Source: Hyaloperonospora brassicae (Eukaryota; Oomycota; Peronosporomycetes; Peronosporales; Peronosporaceae). From it: 64,000 nucleotides of DNA. The notes under the pieces are model-generated. The model worked only from the letters and a program-made list of their open reading frames with translations. It made no database searches and was not told the origin of the DNA. Numbering within the stretch: position 1 is the stretch's first letter; every line of letters begins with the position of its first letter. The stretch lies in NCBI GenBank assembly GCA_947650285.1, contig CANTFL010001429.1, positions 708,293-772,292 on the forward strand. The letters run 5' to 3'. Below are positions 49,278 to 62,223 of this stretch, one piece after another. The translations under genes and the position numbers were made by a program.

Positions 49278-49759
49278 GATCTTGAATTCGTCGTTGTCAA
49301 TCAAGTTCGCGTATTAGCGACAATGAGGACACATTAATAATTACGGATTGCCAAGGGAGGACGAACGAGTAAGTGGCTACAGATATAGCAAATTTAGCAG
49401 TTCGCGAGTGTCACACTAGTACGACTGGGTCGGTTGGCCTGATCGGGAGATAAATATGCCACCAGGTAAATTTGAGACTGCTGAGTTAGGGTCGGCCAAA
49501 TTTGCATGCAGATGAACTTTATACACAGCTGGCGAAAAAGTGGCTACTTAACGGTGGATCGTCTTAGCACAAATGATATCTAACATGGCCCCGATGACGC
49601 CTACCTACACATTCATACTAGTGTGACAATCGCGAACTGCTAAATTTGCTATATCTGTAGCTACTTACTCGTTCGTCCTCCCTTGGCAATCCGTAATTAT
49701 TAATGTGTCCTCATTGTCGCTAATACACGAACTTGATAGACAACGACGAAATTTAAGAT
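49278..49759. repeat. long near-perfect inverted repeat (hairpin), about 144-bp arms and 195-bp loop
   Basis: The left arm (49278-49421) and right arm (49616-49759) are reverse complements with only a handful of mismatches. Shared landmarks are TTAGCGACAATGAGGACACA, TTACGGATTGCCAAGGGAGG, CTACAGATATAGCAAATTTA and CACACTAGTA. The loop has no coding content. It may be a foldback/MITE-like element, or two inverted copies of a repeat such as LTR ends. A read-through transcript would form a long double-stranded RNA. Confidence 0.85.
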
Positions 49760-50163
49760 CAAGTATAGCTCATATATATTTGTTGTGTATCCCAAGTGCC
49801 TCAACTAAAGTCCAATTCTACCACGATGACTTTCGTGTATTATGTCAGACATGATAGAACGAGCAAGGCGTCCACGTAAGTTACTAACTTATTATCAAGA
49901 GATGATACCTTTGACTGAAAGAAGATTTAGAAGATTGCATCCAACACGCACGCAAGTCTCACTCTAGTGTAAATCTGCTTTCTACCTGACATGTACATGT
50001 CTGTTGCCAACCAGTTGAATCCGACTTCACCATGCATCATGGCACTTTCGAGTCTGTCGTCGCTTGCAATTATTTGAGAACATTTCTTTAGGAAGCAGGT
50101 ATATGACTTTGTATTCGTACGAATCAGGTAAAGTCTACCATTCAATCATACCAAGGAGCTTTA

Positions 50164-50231
50164 CGTCTGTTTAACCACGATTAGATCCAGTCCGTCTGCT
50201 TAACAACTATTAGATCGAGTACGTCTGCAAC
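50164..50231. repeat. 29-bp tandem duplication
   Basis: Two adjacent units, 50164-50192 and 50193-50221, share CGTCTG..TTAAC..ATTAGATC.AGT, and a third partial CGTCTGC follows. It is short, diverged and without coding meaning. Confidence 0.6.
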
Positions 50232-53200
50232 AATAGTAGTAACGGTAACAAGTGACCAAATCTTTTGACACAGGTACAATCGAACGACTGGTCCAAATCT
50301 AGCCTGTTCTATTAAAACGCCTCTAGCTTGTGCTCGACATTTTTGTTGCGGACGACGTCGAGTCGTTTCGGTGAATTCGAGAATCGAGCCATAGAGTTTA
50401 TTTTGTAAGAATTTATCAGTATGAAATGCTGCCGTCAGCTTGCTACTGAAAGATAGCTTGCAATGCAGGATCAATTTGAATCGTGCAAAATGATCATATC
50501 GGGAAATAAATCAGGGAAAGACTCGGTAGGGGTTACCCACGTATGAAGCTTTGTATCGTCTCGCATGATCATGCAAGTATTGGCGGGTACAAGGTCTACA
50601 AGCAAAGCAATTTTGCTTATCGATCAATTTTTGATTATACACTGAAAAATACCAGAGCTTTGAAGTGCAGACGATTCCTTGCTTATTTAATCAATATTGA
50701 CTGGCTGGTTATCTTGTGTTCGAAACTCGCTTTATAGTATCCTTCAACTCCTGAGTTCCACGAAAAATTATATCAGAGACAACAATTTGTTCCAGTTAGA
50801 CATACTAACCAGAACACATATTTTAACTGCTCACCGATAAATTCTACGGTAGTCTTAAGTGTGCAAACAATACATAATTTGTTGGTGTCGAGGTCGTGGC
50901 AAGACGAAACAGGAATATACCGGTCGAAGCAGACGATATATATCAAGCGGAACATATTGAAGCGATCCAGAGATTAAGCGAATTTCTCTCGTGTTTACGA
51001 TCGATTCCGATGTCAGAAAAATGACAATTAAACGTGATGGTTACTTCGAGCCGTACCGGGTGGCTTGGGAAAAATGTTAAGGTAGCAGAACCGAGTTCAT
51101 GTACACTTCATTATAGGCGTCGTTTATCAACTATACTAGTTAACCCAATATGGACGTCAATATGTGGTGGCCATAAAGTTCTTAATTTATTATGACAACC
51201 GGAAGGAAACACCTGATTCTATCACGCGCTCCCACGCATCGTATACCTGTGCATGTGCTTGCGAATATGCATTTATGCAACAACACGCACTTAAAACGAC
51301 TCATGTACTGTTTATACTAGATGCAATGAATGATCTTATACATTTTGCTGTCTATTATAGATAGGACTTCTCATCGACAAGCTTTGATCGACGTCCTTCA
51401 AGCTTTTGTGATCCTGAATCAGGTAAAGTAAACTATTGCACCTATATATTATACAGCTTCATCAAATTCACTTATATGTAATTCCATACCGTCCTGATCG
51501 CTTGAGCGTATTTGTTCCGAATATTAAATACATGATACACAGATAGCGTTCTGCGTCATGAATAATTCTTCATTTTACGCGATTGCCAAAGCGTGATGCT
51601 AACACATTTTTACGGCTTTGTAGATCCTCTGTACACATGTGATACTCAGTTTTTTTGCCTGAATAAGATAAAGAGTCGAGATTATGATCAATTTAAAGAC
51701 TTCTATCCGCCAATACTCGTCTGAACCGTTCTAATGTTCACGGTTCAAGTATAACATGGATTTCATGATCGCTCGGATACAATCATTTCATTTTCTAGAA
51801 TAAGCGGTGTGAATGAAAAAGACTCGACAAGTCTTCTATTATATAAAACATGTCCCACAGCTCGAAAAGGCATGACGGATTGAGTGCTCAAGCCCCCTAA
51901 TATCACCAGTTCATACCACCAATTTGGAGTAATTCACGAAGTGGATAATTGGCGTTTTAAGTATACTAGTCCAAGAGATTGTCTCATCATGCCGTCGAGA
52001 GGTGCTCTGTCATAAATCAGCTCTTTCGCGGTGTGTTTAGTGATATGCAGTAGTTATTGCGGCGCATGTTTCGTCTTTTTATATATCATACATGAATCAA
52101 ATATATATGTCGCAAGTAGTACCAGTACTGCTCCGTCGCTACTACTTTACCACGCAATAATTACTCTTGCGTGACTACTGCTAATTTACCTCCGCCAAAT
52201 CAAAAGCTGCAAACTGGCTTGACTACAATAAAAACCAATGTCTATAATAGCTGTGGCAAAAATTATAATAATTGATAGAATATAAATATCAAGAAAATTC
52301 ACAGGCACTTACTCTTAGCAAAATTACCGGTATAAGATAGCAACGGAGACTGGGTGGCAAACACGATACCGTAAAGCAAAAATGACAGTGTGTGAAGTGC
52401 GACCCGAAACTGTTAGCTAACTTATTTGTTTTGTTCTGTAGGTTTATCCTGTAAATGCAGATCTCCTAACGATATTATACTGCTCCCTTCAGGTCGGGCC
52501 TACGCATCCAAAACAGGCCGTGGATATTTTCTCACGGGACGGGAAGTGCTTACTGGCTTCTCTGGTTGCCTACCATACCGGATAGCCCAACTATAAGTTG
52601 TTAGGGGTGTATGCTTCTTCGAAAGGCCTTACTAGCTGGTACAATTGCTTTCATTGTGTCACACATATTTTGTAAATCTTGGGTTGGTCCCACAGGAAAT
52701 AGGACTCGCACCACTTACTCGGCACGAGCGGTGCTTATCGAGGGAACGAGGGGGACCCCCTAAACGGTTAGCTAACACCTCAACCGCCACATTGTTGTCA
52801 TTTTCTGTGGCTGTAATTATAAAGCCTAAACTCTCTATTATCCCTTCGAACATAATTTAAGCTTTAGTAAAATTGATCACTTCATTAAAATGGGTAAATT
52901 CACGACAAATATGAATTTGGCAAGTGTACAACTATTTTGGTATCAGAACCTTCAAATTGACTACCATTTGACCAATCCAAAAGATCTAGGTATAATTAAG
53001 ATCTACAACACATATGAATCTATAATTTCAGATTGCACTTGACAACGCAATTAATATTATACACCAACTTCAACAACTACAGTATATCTCACGGGACAAT
53101 TAAACAATAACTATCTTTCAAAAAACGAACTTGCCCGTTATTGTGGCACTAAATAAATTATATTTGCCGCATGTAATTTCGTGGACATCTACGATACATT

Positions 53201-53938
53201 TAATAGCTTACAAAAAGCATGCGTAATATCGATACCAAATCGAAAATTTTCTTTTTCGATGAGCTTCTAAATCCTAATTTAAACGATGTAAAACATCTTT
53301 AAATCTAGGGCAAACACGTTGGCGGGATGACCCCCATAAACGTTGAAACATTATGCATAAACTTCCTCTTAAATATTCAGCCACCACTATTTCGTTTTGT
53401 TATGGTTACAAGAGGACTTGAAAGCTATCAATTTGCTTTGCGGACATCAATATCGAAGCTATTTAGTTATTACTCTCATATCCTTCATAATTGTTTGGAA
53501 TGGTTCGTCGGTCCGTTAAAGATGTACGACTATCTTGCAAAATTCGAGAAAACGAACATATCATCAGGTCAGCTCAACTTTTTGTCTGCTCGATTAGCAG
53601 AAACGCAACTTTGACTTTATCTTTGATCGCTGTCTATACAATGCCAGATCCGACGATCTCACAGTCCAACCTGCGACATTTTCGTATTGCCTGTTACCAG
53701 AGCCAAAGAGAAAGAAAAAGAGAAAGAAAAGATAACATTTGAGGCATATTGAGTACGCAAGCAACCCACTATATCCGAATTTGTTAGCCCCTCTCCGGCG
53801 ATCTCGACTCGTACCGTCCCTGCGCGGGTATCATTCCACGTACCTCCAAGTCATGGTTCCTGTGCATTTCCGCTCGGCCACCGGGGTCGTTATACGACAG
53901 AGCCTAAATCCTAAAACAACATCAATGTAAATCTTTTT

Positions 53939-53991
53939 GGGAGTCGCTATTCACCACTTATTCTTCGCTAATCACCACTCACCCTTCATTT
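53939..53991 (+). repeat. left terminal inverted repeat of the 877-bp element
   Basis: This 53-bp arm pairs with 54763-54815 read on the opposite strand. Differences are mainly transitions, as expected of an old copy. Confidence 0.7.
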
Positions 53992-54762
53992 GAGACAACC
54001 CTTCATACTCGAGCTGTAATTAGCTGAATGTGTCTAATAAAATGATGGGCTAAAAAGAAGCGCAACCTATACGCGAGATTATTTATTCAATATTCGACAT
54101 GTATATAAGCGTTTTTTAGTTTTTACTGTACTATGATCGACTGTTCGCAAGCTCTACCATGTCCAATGACTGATCATTCATTTTGAAATCAAGTGCATCA
54201 ATTCCGCTAGAAGAGTCAAGAAAGCATGGAATGCTATCGATGCAGTCACTGCGGGAGTCGGAAGAGGTTGCCAACATTTCTTTCGTCGAGTTTTCCTTCT
54301 CCGCACCACCTGCTTTGGCGTACAGGCCGCAAAGAATTCATCACAACGTTTAAACTGCGATAGATATTGCTGAGTAGAACTATAATATTGTCTTTTAGCA
54401 TTCAATGCACAAGAGCAACAGGACGCCCGCGAACATTTTGGACAGCTGGCTTAAAGTCTTTTGCTTTCATTAGCTTATCTCGGTGATCAAAGACAACTCG
54501 CTGCCTCTATGAGATTTCCTCTTTAACTTATTCTTGGATGCACTTCATTGTTTTCCCGATTGATGTGGCATTGCTAGATACATTACCTATCGTCAAGGAG
54601 GCTGCATCAAACACCAGTGTAAAGCAATATGTTCATACTTATGTAAGTGGTGTTTTAAACGCGATATATGTGTAATACTACAGAGAGTTCGTTTTTAACT
54701 CGAGCGAGATCAGTGGTGCGAGTTTCATTCTAAATATTTGATCAGCCAATCATCAAATTTAG

Positions 54763-54815
54763 AAATGGAGGGTGAGTGGTGGTTAGCGAAATGTGAGTGG
54801 CGAATAACGGCTCCC
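54763..54815 (-). repeat. right terminal inverted repeat of the 877-bp element
   Basis: Partner of 53939-53991. The outer end reads GGGAGCCG on the minus strand. Confidence 0.7.
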
Positions 54816-57800
54816 TTACTTTTTCTCTGTACCTTGACGCGAAAGCCTGACCCTAGTTATTTGCTGCAAACCTCTTACTTCGTCTCCATGATAATCTTCG
54901 AATCCTCCATCTACCACCTTATTAGTCCGTACCAAAAGTTATACGCCAACTTGTAGTAATCTTTGCAAACAGCTGTTACCAAAAAAGGCAATTTATGAAA
55001 TTATCAGCGCTTCATACCGTACGTAACAATGCATGCGACGGGCACATTCGATAATGCTGAAACAGTGAAAACTACTCACACTGATACATTATAGAAAGGT
55101 TCATCTAAGATGACTAATATCGTACGTCAAATGACATGCTCATTCTCTTACTCGAAAAATTTACGAAGAAGATGAAGTTTAAAGTTTATTAAAACAATAG
55201 TTTGGGGTCCTAAACTTTATCGTAATAATCTGATTTTCACAAAAAGAAGCTGCACATTCCTATATACGGCTAGATGCTAGGGACCATTACGTGCTTCTAG
55301 CAGCGATTGATAGTTCGACTTATACAAACAACTTACGCCTTAGTAAAGAAGTGAAACAGAGCGAATAATACAAGTTAAATACCATTCCGTTGAAGCTCTA
55401 TCAAATCCCCGTAATGAAATTGATTCGCTTACAACAAACTGACAGAGAAACTATAAAGGGTTATGCCATGAACCCTGTTTGTCCAAGAGTATAAGAGATC
55501 TGGATACGTGAAGACAAATCTCTGGAACGTATGACCGAATTTTATGAATCCAAGGATGTTCCAGCGCAACAGCCTAGCTCTAGGACCAGGCGATATTGGT
55601 AAAACGCTTAGCTTAGTAGATCAAACTTACTATCTCATACTAAGATCAAGGTGGAGGGAACGTGAGATATCTGATTGATGTAATAGGGACAAGTATGAGT
55701 GTTACCGGGGTGGGGGGGGCACTCAATGTTAAAATGATATGACGAAGGATAAGGTCGGTTATATGCTCCATCATAACCGGTATGACATGATCTCTGGTCA
55801 ATATTCAAGGGTGAATATGGGACCAAAAATTATTACATAAACGGTAGGTGCGATGTTTGTTCGAACCGACTGGAGATAGTTCGGGAATGTGCCACCATAC
55901 ACACATTTACGTACCAAAACTTATAGTTCTATCAGGATGTGGATTTGTGGTAGGACATCTAATGGTGATTCAAGGTAAAATTTAGAGAGAGAAGTTGGAA
56001 AGAACGCATGAGACAATCAGGAGAATACCATATTAAAATAGCCGGCAGAGGGTGTCCGGACTGAGGCCTCGAAGTTTATTTAAGCGCAATTGACCCAATA
56101 TATGGATATATTCCTATATTTTTCGATATAATTACAATATTCTTGGTTGTATCAGAATAAGATATATATAATCGCAATTTTGAAATATGAATATGTTTCG
56201 TTTGGAGACCACTATGATAAAGTATTGACGTATTTGTTGAGATATAGGCCGAGCATTTTGACGCAGCTGCAAGGGGGTCCAGCGCACAAGTTATAACGGT
56301 TGGGAGAGTATCCTGCCGTTTGAAAGTAGTGTCATGATAGGTTAAGTTTAATTCAGTTGCTTAATAAACAGACTTAAAGACTTCATCTTCTGCTTGAGTC
56401 AAGCCTTCCCTTTCTCCGCGCAAATTTCTTAGGCATCCCTAAGAATGGAGACACAAGTATCCCAAGATATAGAAGACGGATTTTAGATTTTTGGTCCAGT
56501 TTGCAAGGACCGATCCCGAAATATTTTGTCCGGATAGCGCAAGTACTTACACAACCTAACTGCGGTTGGACGCAGCATACAGGGAAAGAAATTGTATAAA
56601 ACGGATACTAGTCTGATAAAGTAGTCTGAGATCTGAGGAATTTTAAGAATGGACGAAGTGAGATCGCAGACCGATCGTATCGGTTTGATGTGTGTACTTC
56701 CGCAAAGTAATCTTTGCCGAATTTTAACCATAGAGCGTTATCGACATCTCTCAAGATCATAAAGAAGTGATCGACCAACCCAATCAATGGTCTCACAAGA
56801 TGAGCACAAGTTTATACTACAAGACACGGATGGGACTATCTATCCCCAGTCCGTCGTTAAGTCTGGGCAAGATCAAGATCGAACCTGTCATCTGAGTTTT
56901 AAAGTGAGTTCGTCTTAACCATAAATTGGTGCTAGCCACATTTGGATCACCGCTCCAGAAGTCGCGTACTTGACTTGAACCAGATACAGTCATAATTTAG
57001 GTACTTGACCGTATCAAATTATGTTGTGGTATGCATGCTGGCTATCGACCTAATATTGGATCGCGACTTGTACTTAATTTTTTTAATAGGCCTATGCGTT
57101 ATAATCGTCGCTGAATATCATATCGTAATGGTCCTGCATTCGATTACGACTCGAGTGACTTGCTAAAATAAATGCCACTTCAAGTGTCGATTGTGGGTCC
57201 CACGCATCTATCAAATATAATATTGTGATTTTACGGGCACGATCTGCGCATGGTTGTTCGCTATACGCAGTCTTCCCGACAATTTGTCTCAGGCTTTCTT
57301 TATAAGCCGTGACGTTCATCATGAGTGCTTGTGTCAGTATTTGCATCATGACTTCACCTACTCATCCGCTTCCGCTTGATAGTCCGTATAATCTCTCTGT
57401 ATTCATCCCACAATCCTTTTACGATGCTTGAATGAAGTCGAGTACAGATCTATGCTATTCTTGCTGGAACTAACCCGTCGAAGTACACTATCAAAATGGT
57501 TTTAATTATAGTATGTGCAAATCGGGACGAATTCGCGCTGAAATTACGTATATAGAAGAACAATTGAGGTGTAGTTTGAAATCAGTGTTCACTTTAAATG
57601 ATAGATCAAACGATTAATGTGATTTATAGCAAAACTTTGAAATGGGTAGGTTGGTTTTTGGCGACTCGGCTATTCATCTAAATCAGATGAGCGCTGTTGC
57701 CAAACTTACGAAATACATATTCTACTACACATCGTTACACGCTCCTACGTTATGTTCACCAACAGAATTTCGTCCATAAACGCTGATTGATTAGGCCGAT

Positions 57801-60800
57801 CCTATGGTGACCATCTTCAAGCTAGTAATTTAAAGGTACAAGAAGTTTGCTGTAACTGATCTGTAAACACTACACGAGCCTACTACATACGATCTTGGGA
57901 CTTCATGGCCGACCGGGCAGAAAACATACAACGCAATTGATATTTTGGCGCGATTGAAGCGCAAGGCTTCGCAGTTCCTGCTTCGTGTAGCCTGGATCCG
58001 TCCCCGGTTAGATATGTCTACAAGTTAGGTATTCAAATTTTCTTTTCTTGCGCTCGATATATAGATCGATCTGTATTTGTTACGCAATAATATTTAGAAA
58101 CAGTGTGGCTATGAACGGTTTCTCACGTACGATCGAGTGTTCGCAGCCCCGTTGACTGCGTGATAGACCCGTCTCAGTCCCAGCAAATCTAAAATACTGA
58201 TAAGTGTAATTAAGTCCTTATAATTTTGATTTACGGACATTGTCGTTCCCTTCACCAGCTATGGAGGCTCACTTTATATTCGATAGGTGCTTGGAATCTG
58301 GTCACGCTTCATGTGTTAATATCCTGTATCGGCCCCATCTATGACTTTCCATGGTAATATGAAGTAGCAGTTGTGAACTCGGTACTTTATTGTCAATCTC
58401 GACGCGCATTTACTGGTTTCTAAATTAAAGTCACCGCAAATTACTGCACGTCTTTGGCCTGTTCTTTAGGCGGATCAAAGCGAAGTAGTAATTTTTAATG
58501 TTCCGCTTCGGTTTACAGTTTTTTAGCATCAAACCTAGACGCTGTAGCCCGGATTCTTCACTCTATTGATTTTCATATGTTCGAACTGTAAGCTCTTCCA
58601 TTTTTTTCTTTTCACCCTACTGCCCTCGATAACAGGTCCGAGAACAATTCCATCTATTTAGACCGTAGAGGATGACACGTTAATCTTTCGTCTCGACAGA
58701 TTCGTGAAGCGATCGAGATTAATAGTTCATATAAAATTATCTATGCATGGTTTTTTAATCCCACATGTATTACAAAGTACCAATCCTTGATCTATTCTTG
58801 TTGGTGTTCCGCGGGATTGATGATCAATAGAAGTAAAGCAAATTAAAGATGTGTACGTAAGTTTCTTGCTATACCATCTGTTTATTGCGCCCAGGAAGCC
58901 GAATATTCGAGGGGTTACTTCGTTTTCGTACTCGTTTAAACTTTTAATATACTGATTGATTTGTAAACCTTCCGGTACTAAACAAAATAAGACTATAAAC
59001 AATTTTAATATTAGCAATAAAAGCTGAACGATTAGGACCATATTCATTTTTGAATTTATATCTTTTTATTTAAATTTAAAATCAATTAATGAATATTAAA
59101 AAAATCCTTTCACATCTTGTGCAATTATCACGAGGGAGGATTTTACTCTTCCACACGGATTTGTGTAAAGGGAAGCCCTGACCGGTATGTGATGGGGCTT
59201 GGTGTGATCGGGTGGAATCTTTACGCGATCGCGGTATGATTGTAGGGTGCTCTGTGTGGGTAATTACTATCTCGACGAGACAGCCATATTGAATATGTAG
59301 ATACTTAATCCTCTTAACCACCTTTTTACTGAAGCCGTCTCTCGAAATTGCACCTATTCTTTTACTATATGGCTACGTCCGAATGCAGGCTAGGGTTTTG
59401 TTGAGAGTTCTTGATTTTCAATCAAATAATCCAGGGGTGTCACACGAGGGAATCATGCGAACTACTAGACTTCGGGAGGCCAGCGATTCATCCCTGAAAA
59501 AAAATTCGACACGTTTACTCATAAGAAAATTGACCTCGACTTTAAAAGCCATTCACACAAAAAGTTACCACTTTGTATCTTCGTACTTACGGACCTGCGT
59601 CGTATGTCGCCTATCCCTGCCCATCGTTTTCTTGAATGCAGTAAACCACTTCATTTCATCACATATCTTGAATTGATTGGTGTGGTACACGTAAATCTGA
59701 TGTATCGAGATTTTGTCCTGTACCGTGGCCTAGGAGTCGCGTTGTGAAGTACACACCTGTTCGAGAATCTGCGTATTTGTCCAAATCACGGATAGCGGAT
59801 TTTGGAGCAGAGAATCGAAGAATGGTGTGGAAAAACGGCCTGGAAATGGCTACTGTGGTACACAAACTAGGTACGAAGTTTGTATGGGTAGATCACGACC
59901 ATTAGATTGGATTCGAGAGTGTATCCGATCCGAGATCATACCCTGACCTGAGTCAGGGGTAGGAGATAAATCAAAGAGCCTACGAGGTACAAGAGATAAA
60001 GTAATTTGCGGGATGATGCGTGGCCAGTGCCTGTTGCATAGATAGGCTAGGTCATAGGGATAGTGATTGGGTTGTTTAGCAGCAAACAGAGTTCAATATA
60101 CTTCGAAAGACACAAGTCATCTCTTCCGGGCTGGACCTTTGACCTTCCAACGATATCAAGCGTACCATATCTCATCCATAACAGTGTCGCACTTTCATTT
60201 TCGGCACAGAAGCGTATAGAACTCTCATAACATCAAGAACACTGCGATAGGCGCAGCACGAAAGCAAGGTGATCAAGGTCGCGAGACGGATCAAGTGAGT
60301 AAAAGGTCAAGCGGATAAAAATCTACATAATGGAAAAAGCAATCTTGCTGAGATCTAGGTAGCTTATATCGAGTATCGACAAGTGATCTGTGATCGCGTA
60401 CATATCTCCAAACGATCACTCTAGTCCCAAACACGGTCTATTTTAGCATTAACACGAACCCGTGCTGCCCGTCCTACTGATGGTACAAGATGTGAGGAAG
60501 AAATCAAGCGCGAACATGGATCACTACTCCTAAAGACGATCTTCTGGGCGCCAGTGAAAAGGCGGATTCACATCAGTAATATTGTGAGCCCCGCTTCATC
60601 ACAGGATCAAAAACTCTTATTTTACGGATAGCGATTCTCGGATCGTGAGTGACCGATCGAGTATCCCGGATCACGATGTGTAGTCACGATAACGGAAGCC
60701 GTGCTGAGCTCACCAATCGATACATACAATCTAGTCCATGATATCGAGTACAGCAGATTATCAATCTATTAATGCGGAACATGAATCGTTCATCGCAGAT

Positions 60801-61995
60801 CCAGGATCATGGATGGCAGATAACCGTTTGATCATCACAGATCACGGATCGTGGATAATGGATGGAGGATAACCGTTTGATTATCGCAGACCACGGGTTG
60901 AGGGTAGTGATAGAAGACAAAGCCTAACTGGATATTATGAATTTGAGTATCATTAGCTGTGATTATATATATCGGAGCGTGCTGTCGCAGATGGCCTACG
61001 TGTACTCGACGCAATATTGTTACTTAGTGGGACCTAGTCATATCACCTCTTTTTAAGGTAGCGTATCGTGTTCTCACCACTGTCCGACTCATATGCCCTC
61101 TTTAAAAGATCCTGGGTATCCATGCATATGGGTGTGCACGCATATCGTAATTAAGAATTTCGAAAGTTTCGCTTAAGCAATGAACGATATGAATTTTGTG
61201 GTAGGCTGCTAGTCGTGATTTGTATTTCTTGATTGCGCTCTTTGATAGTAAGTCCCTCTGACCTTACCCATCACCAGCACACCTATATTCAAGGTATAAA
61301 GATCAACTTCATGAAATGTCGCACGCAAATTATTGGGTGCGTTAGGACTTGTGAAACTATCCCAAGCGATCATTTGTCCAACTAGACTCTTCAGAGGTGC
61401 GATCCTTCCCTTCGTTGAAAATAACTCGATCATTTTACCACACCATCTTTCAAAAAAGCATTGGGACCAGAGACTTCAATGACCTAGCCAGTGTATAATA
61501 TCGCGCTAACAATGAAAAATCTCTGATTAAAGCTACGTATACAAGTGTCTTTTTTACGGCGTACTAAAAAAACTTAGATTATACGATATGGTAATTGATT
61601 TTGCTGGGTTTTCTACGGCTAACGAATTTGTCAATCCAACCAGCACCATCTCATTTCTAAACCAACGATGCCAATACAGCTCACTTACTGCCATAAACCA
61701 CGGTCACATGTGTTCTTAAATTGGGTGAAAGATCAATGGTGCTGTAATTTTGTAGTTTTTTAATATTTGAGTGCGACCTCGGAGTTCTTCAACCCATGTT
61801 TTGCATTCGAAGTCACTATCATTTTCTACTTTTGAGTCAGAATTATATATGCATCTATTGTGAAATCTGTGGTCACTTTCCGGTGAAGCCTCATATCTAG
61901 CCATCTGAGCGTCACCAGCGCAGCCTTCTTCGTGAAATTTTGGCTCCCAGAGCTCATGAGAAATGAAGCATAGATTAAACTAAATGTTCGATTAA
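54816..61995. other. AT-rich, decayed repeat tract
   Basis: No intact gene. Minus-strand fragments at about 56483-56796 and 57092-57349 could be degraded parts of a retroelement lying in the same orientation as the gypsy-like segment at 62 kb, but no motif is decisive. From about 59.9 to 60.95 kb the DNA is unusually rich in GATC and in GATCACGG/GGATCGTGG-type words and contains a 49-bp tandem repeat. Confidence 0.45.
60811..60908. repeat. 49-bp tandem repeat, two units
   Basis: Units at 60811-60859 and 60860-60908 share GGATGG.AGGATAACC-like sequence, GATAACCGTTTGAT and ATC.CAGA.CACGG. A partial copy seems to precede them at about 60791. It lies in the GATC-rich zone. Confidence 0.65.
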
Positions 61996-62223
61996 TCATA
62001 TGCTGTAATTTAAGCTTCCTAAGAAAGACTGGATCGAGTGTAACGTTCTAGGTAATGTAAATTGCATAATCGATCTCAAATCTTTAGGGTGACCCAGTAA
62101 ATCTGCAATTGATATTTGATTGCTTACGAAATATGATTTACGGCGTCCCCTCGAAGTCGTAGGCAAGATGATCTGATATTTTTTAATTACCGCACACATT
62201 GAACTATAATTCTCCTTTGTCAT
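61996..62223 (-). pseudogene. decayed Ty3/gypsy reverse-transcriptase fragment
   Basis: The frame ends with GHPKDLRSIMQFTLPRTLHS followed by IQSFLGSLNY. In gypsy-type polymerases this is the conserved end of the reverse transcriptase, where a GxxPxK-like segment is followed by SFLGxxNYY. Only about 75 codons remain before a stop, so the element is inactive. Minus-strand frames at 61716-61904 and 61209-61433 may be its downstream RNase H part, in other frames. Confidence 0.6.

Larger units (their letters stand above)
48916..53938. other. repeat-rich, gene-poor tract
   Basis: Apart from the inverted repeat at 49.3-49.8 kb and the small tandem repeat at 50.2 kb, nothing can be assigned. At 52.5-52.9 kb a short GC-richer stretch with open frames on both strands (71 and 64 codons) interrupts very AT-rich DNA and may be part of a repeat copy. 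No family was recognised. Confidence 0.45.
53939..54815. mobile_element. 877-bp element with 53-bp terminal inverted repeats
   Basis: The left end, 53939-53991 (starting GGGAGTCGCTATTCACCACT), is matched by the reverse complement of 54763-54815 (starting GGGAGCCGTTATTCGCCACT). The two share most of 53 positions, including CTAA.CACCACTCACCC near the inner end. The interior encodes no intact transposase. A minus-strand frame of 75 codons at 54178-54405, rich in Arg/Lys, may be a remnant. No clean target duplication was found, though CTTTTT occurs just outside the left end and 3 bp outside the right. GGG-starting ends are seen in PIF/Harbinger elements, but the superfamily is unproven. Confidence 0.7.
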
